A stretch of DNA of 64,000 bases from Mytilus californianus (lineage: Eukaryota > Mollusca > Bivalvia > Mytilida > Mytilidae), in contig NW_026262712.1 in assembly GCF_021869535.1 (NCBI RefSeq), positions 103,482,140-103,546,139 on the forward strand. Direction: 5' to 3'. This document shows positions 59,312-64,000 of this stretch, one piece after another. Under the pieces are notes generated by a model. That model searched no databases, was not told where the DNA came from, and was given only the letters and a program-made list of their open reading frames with translations. Made by a program: the position numbers and the translations under genes. Numbering within the stretch: the stretch's first letter is position 1; each line of letters starts with the position of its first letter.

Positions 59312-62010
59312 CTATATAAATCTACATTTATCTCCAACTTTAAAACACATGATATATGTCCCACCAATACTGCAAATCATGTGCCTGTCAGTGCAAAAAT
59401 TGAAGTCAAAACAAACGTAAAAATTAAAATAGTCAAACCAAACATTGCCAGACAATTCAAACTTCAGTGGAAAGATCTAGACTCGGAAACCTTTAATGCA
59501 TTGATAAACGAAGAACTTACTCAATACAATAAAGAAAGTCACTCTTTGGAAGAAAACATTCAATTTCTTTGCAACTGTCTGAAAAAAAGCGGCTACAGTT
59601 GCTGTACCATAAAAAACATCAAACTGAAAGGTCCTAAATTCAAGGCATCACCTACCACTCTCAGCTTACTCCAAATCTGTAGGGAAAAATATAATCTTTG
59701 GAAATCACATGGAAAACATGATTACCACTTCAAGACAGACAAAATTTTGGTTCAACGTAATCTAAAAAAACAAATGAGGAGAGAACAATATATAGATAGG
59801 GCACAATTTTATAAAGAAGTGATGTCATGGACAACCCAAGCAATGAAATGTTCCATAGACTCATTCGTCATAATAGAGGCAACAGAAACAAGGATTCGAT
59901 ATGCATAATGGAAAATGGAGAACTCCATTACTCTACCACTGAACAAACACAAAGCTTCTCAAACTATTTCGAGGAATTTTGGCTGTCCCCAAAGACAAAG
60001 GATATGACTCAAAATAGGAAAATATTACACCGACATTCAGTACTCAAAATATCTGCGATGCCATTTAGCAGCTTCATTCCGACAAAGCAACAGATGAATT
60101 AGGTCTTGCTGCTGAACATTTAAAAAATTCTCCAGCAATAGTCACACAATTTCTCACAGACTGTTTAAATACCATCATGAAAGATAAACTTATTCCAAAT
60201 ATATTTAAGTCTGGCATTGTAATACCTGTACTAAAAAAAGGAAAAAAATCAAATGTTGATGGACCACTACAGGGGATTGCCGTAACACCTGTCGTTTCAA
60301 AGCTTTTTGAATGTACCATACTGCCATCGCTGACTCAGAATTTCAAACGGTTGACACTTCAATTTGGATTTACAAAAGGGCATGTCTATGATTATGGCTA
60401 AGCTAATTATCACTGAGGTTAGAGCGGAAGTAAAACATCTCACAATTGAACCTCTGTATCTGGTTACTGTTGACAGCCAGAAGGCTTTTGATGTGATGGA
60501 TCATATAATAATGCTGGACGCAGTACATGATCACGCTCAAAACCATCCCCTGTGGACTGTAGTAAATAACCTTTACAGTGGTCTGGTCTCGAAGGTTAAA
60601 TGGAAAGGAAATATCGATGACAGCTTCCACACCTTTTCTGTACAAAGTATATGTCAAAAATCTCCTTGAGGATCTTAAATCGCATAGTTTAGGACTTAAA
60701 ATCGGCACAAATTATGTTGGCTGTTCAACTTGTGCACACGATATAGCCTTCATTAGCAACTGCGAACAGGAATCACAATGTATGCTCTCAGTAACCAATC
60801 ATCATGCCAATCAGTCTAGAGTAATCATCAATCCTTCAAAGACTAAGGCAGTCATCTTAAATAAACCTAAAAATATTAACAGATCCGATTAACAATGGAC
60901 TCTAGGCAACCTTCAGAAGATACTACACATCTTGGTCTAATTAGAGCAGAAATAAAGGAAAATGAATTAAATATTGACGCACTTATCAGCATTGCGAGAA
61001 GAACTCTGTATTCCCTGATGAACATTGGTGTGCACGGTACAAACGGCCTTAATCCGCAAACATCATACAAAATTTATCAGAGCTATGTCATTCATCGTCT
61101 GTTGTATGGTATGGAGATTCTACCACTTAACCAGAAGCAATTGGACATCTTGACACGCTTCCATATAAAAACTTTAAGAAATTTCCAGTCAATGCCTACA
61201 AGAACAGCTACCGGAGCTGTATACCTCCTCTTAGGTGCACTTATAATTGAGGCTGAAATTCATAAAAGACAACTCGCATTCCATTATTTCTTGCGACAAT
61301 TCAACACTACAGGATTTGGTAGACAGACAACTAATTATGAATTTGGATAATCATCACAGTTTCTTCTGTAAGGTCGCAGATACGTTAACTTTGTACATTG
61401 TACGATCTGCCAAGCAAGGATTTACTAAAACAACGACCAAAAACAGCATGGAAATCTTCTTTAAAACTGGCTCTCCAAGATTATTGGTCTAAATATTTTC
61501 ACAAAGAAATCGAATCAAAAACTACTTTGGCACACTTGGATAGAACTGTCTTAAAAAATGGATCTGTACACCCTGTTTGGACCAGCTTATCATCAACTTT
61601 TTCAGATGTTAAAAAAGGAGCAATAAAAATACGTCTCTTAACTGGAATTTACATTTTTGAATAAAATAAACCCAAATTTAGTGGTGGAAGAGAGTCTTCT
61701 TTATGCAGATGCTTTTAAACCTCAAATGAAGACTTAACACACCTTTTTACTTCTATGTCTAGCATTACATCAGCAGAGAAAAGAAACATTCTCCAAACTA
61801 AAGTCGTTACTGATCTCCATTATTGGTACTTCAGGATGGACCGTAAAGTTTAAAAAACAATCAGATATAGTAAAATTGATTATTGACAGTACGTTTTTGT
61901 TGCCTAAGATTAAAAGTCGAAGCGATCTAGACAAAATTCAGAAAATGTCTACTGATATGTGCTATAAGCTCCATACCAAGAGAACTTGCATTTTACAGAA
62001 AACATAAGTC
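59312..62010 (+). pseudogene. LINE ORF2 remnant: endonuclease end, RT, C-terminus
   Basis: Blocks in order: TANHVPVSAKIEV (about 59370-59405), the end of an APE-type endonuclease where SDH is expected; a linker with FKLQWKDLDSETFNALI; SGIVIPVLKKGKKSN (about 60210-60255); GIAVTPVVSKLFE; TVDSQKAFDVMDH (about 60465-60505, RT motif A); LYKVYVKNLLEDLKSHSLG (60640-60695); CAHDIAFISN (60731-60760), where YADD-type catalytic Asp-Asp is His-Asp; then RRTLYSLMNIGVHGTNGLNP, SYVIHRLLYGMEILPL and AVYLLLGAL. The GVRQGG-type motif expected between motifs A and C is missing near 60620-60640, with a frameshift there. More stops follow after 61350. Motif style fits Jockey/CR1/I-type LINEs. It is inactive. Confidence 0.75.
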
Positions 62011-62307
62011 CTTCGGATTAACTGTAAATAAAATGAAAACGTATTTAGAAAATTTGTGATATGAACTGTCTTGTACATATGTGATAAGGTAGAGGCAGGG
62101 GTGTCCCGCTTTTTATTGTATAAAGCTTAAGTGGTTTTTTTTTAGATTTTAATCCATGAACATTGGATTTTAGTGTATATATATAGTTATACTAGAAACT
62201 TTTATGTGTGCGGCATAAACTTTTTATAACTCTTCATTTCGGAAATTATTCCAGTGAGAAGGTGTTCCATAATTGGAAGTTAATACGTATAGAAGAAGAA
62301 GAAGAAT
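59312..62307 (+). mobile_element. 5'-truncated LINE (non-LTR retrotransposon) with (GAA)n tail
   Basis: It begins inside the last part of the ORF2 endonuclease, runs through the RT and C-terminal region to about 62010, has a 3'UTR, and ends in 'agaagaagaagaagaa' (about 62291-62306). The 5' truncation is the usual product of incomplete target-primed reverse transcription. Confidence 0.75.
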
Positions 62308-63344
62308 ATTAGCAAAACTGATATCTTCATAACATCAAATTTTGAATATATATTCATCATTCATCATATGTTTCAAATTCATATGGCCTTAAGTCATTAA
62401 GTTTGTGATAAACATGAAAATAGAAAATAACAATTAATATAGTTAATAATATATCTATGCAAAATAATTGACATCTGATACATATCACAATGTATTAAAA
62501 CATTTTAAATTAGATAGACATTTCGTATTCCTTCAAAATAAATCATTGTGACTGTAAGAAGCTAATTGCACTGTAAAACTCCTTGTAATGTGAAAATATC
62601 AATAAGGTTCCTGATACACAATTACTATAAACATTTTGATAAACATCTCCAATAAAATCAAAAAGAGCATTATAATTCATGCACCATTCCAAACCAGAAA
62701 AGTCATCAGTGTTTTGTTATATCAGTGGGTTTTTTATTACAGGCTGTTCAAAATCTGTGTTAAATTTATTTACAGAAGACTTATCTGATTAAGAGCTTGA
62801 TATTTCAGTATAGACATTAGTATATTTTTGAAGCCCAAATGTAGAAACAAAGTTTGGTTTCCTCCATTTGATTGTACAATTGTTTAATTTGTATAATTAA
62901 CACGTCTTTTGTTGATGATAGATATTGTATATCTTTGTAAAATAGGATTTTTTTTTATGTATTTTGAATATCATCTATGGGGATTTTTAATTACATATTC
63001 TAGCATTTCTCTTTTTCAATTTCAAACTGTTTTGTGCTATGTTTATTCTTTAGGCTTTCTGTATATAAAAAAATGCATTAAGATTAAGTCGTAATAGTGT
63101 ATAGATTATGGTGATATAAATGAATTTTCAATGTGATAAATTCCAATAATCTAACATGTGCAATGTCTATTTTCACTCTCGAGACTTTCCCCGCCCTTTT
63201 TCCGGACGCTCACTTGAGATTTACAGCTGAAGATTTGCTCCCTGAAACTTAAAACTAATTGATTAAGTGTGTCACATATCATCAATTAATAGTCCGGTGC
63301 ATTGAAAAAAACCTATCGCTTCATGATAATTGCAATATCCGCAT
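62308..63344. other. No supported feature
   Basis: AT-rich sequence without repeats or coding motifs that I can identify. Confidence 0.5.
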
Positions 63345-63425
63345 CAATTGATTGATTGGTAGTTGGTTGCTTAATGTCCAGTGCCACATATTTCATGCAT
63401 GTTAAGGACGAGAACAAATAAACAA
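63345..63425 (+). repeat. Mussel-type 'ttgattgattgg' repeat
   Basis: 'atcaattgattgattggtag' then 'ttggttgcttaatgtccagt' and 'catatttcatgcatgttaag'. It is related in its first words to 38985-39065. Confidence 0.55.
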
Positions 63426-63495
63426 TATATACAATAGGTAGGTCCTGTAATAGAGGCGTCTTGGATATGTATATATATATTTACATGTATACAAG

Positions 63496-63997
63496 TCTAA
63501 ATTGAAAACAACGTTCAAACCTTCAAAAATTTAGGATAGACTCTTGAATTTTGAAGAGTCGAAATAGGATGAACGGATCATATAAACCCGAAGGCAAATA
63601 TATTACAAGCCCAAACGAAAAAATATAAATAAGTCTAAATTGAAAACAACGTTCAGACCTATGATTGCGTTGGATAAAAACCGCAATTTTATACGTGTGC
63701 ATGCAAAACAAATTTCTTGGTAGAAGGGTCTAAATACAGCACAAACAACATTTTCCTAAAGACCAAAAAAGTGAAAAAGTACATTTTAACAAAACGCATT
63801 TGACTAGCAGGTCGAACAACGGATGATCTTAAACCCTGCCTACTACCATTGGCGATTGCCAAATAAACGGATCACCAGATGTAACAAAATGGATCTTAAC
63901 TATTAATTTAATACCAAACAGAAAAAAAATAAACTTGCAAAAAAGATGGTATACCGCAAACAAACAAAAGGTGCAAAACATGTATATATATATATAT
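63496..63997 (-). repeat. Probable end of a dispersed repeat, with internal direct repeat
   Basis: 'gtctaaattgaaaacaacgt' then 'tca.acct' occurs at 63496 and again at 63632. The following 'aaaaaccgcaattttatacg' and 'gggtctaaatacagcacaaa' look familiar from mussel repeats, from memory only. The window ends in a TA tract (about 63980-63997). Confidence 0.35.
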
Positions 63998-64000
63998 CAA

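Overview
This is an AT-rich eukaryotic window, almost certainly from a marine bivalve and most likely a mytilid mussel. I infer this from coding relics interrupted by GT-AG introns, from Penelope-like, non-LTR and Polinton-type element relics, and from short dispersed sequences I associate with mussel genomes. One example is the 'gttgtctcattggca...cataccacatc' terminus, seen at least six times. No operon, CRISPR, rRNA or tRNA could be supported. The window is mainly a record of mobile elements and duplications, with one plausible host gene.

Layout. (1) 1-9815 is a nest of four copies (A-D) of one Penelope-like element (PLE; reverse transcriptase followed by GIY-YIG endonuclease). A and D are on +, B and C on -. 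Copy D is the most complete, with coding traces from about 6616 to 9377, and is bracketed by 3'UTR-plus-5'UTR direct repeats, the 'pseudo-LTR' typical of tandem PLEs. Junctions fall at (TA)n tracts or short overlaps. Hammerhead-like motifs lie in the 3'UTRs. (2) 9913-10104 is a short inverted repeat enclosing a second, better hammerhead-like motif. (3) About 10555-18605 and 28325-37183 are direct segmental duplicates (A and B), each with two exons of a minus-strand gene that has an ankyrin-like motif. Copy B reads through; copy A is frameshifted and has a different C-terminus. (4) 18.6-28.3 kb between them is mostly featureless, with dispersed mussel-type repeats. (5) 37.2-44.2 kb holds a possible coding remnant, tandem repeats and a broken copy of a repetitive invertebrate protein family. 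(6) 44701-50571 is an exact three-unit tandem array (1957 bp each) of an already dead reverse transcriptase. (7) 50.6-51.4 kb and 1-341 are related relics resembling the region before a Polinton-type DNA polymerase B; PLE copy A joins one of them. (8) 51879-53571 is a foldback element with a 7-bp target duplication inside a satellite, followed by two tandem-repeat fields to 55.4 kb. (9) 59312-62307 is a 5'-truncated, inactive LINE.

How it fits together: no working pathway is encoded. The only host-gene candidate is the duplicated two-exon gene. All identities come from reading motifs by eye; nothing was searched against a database.
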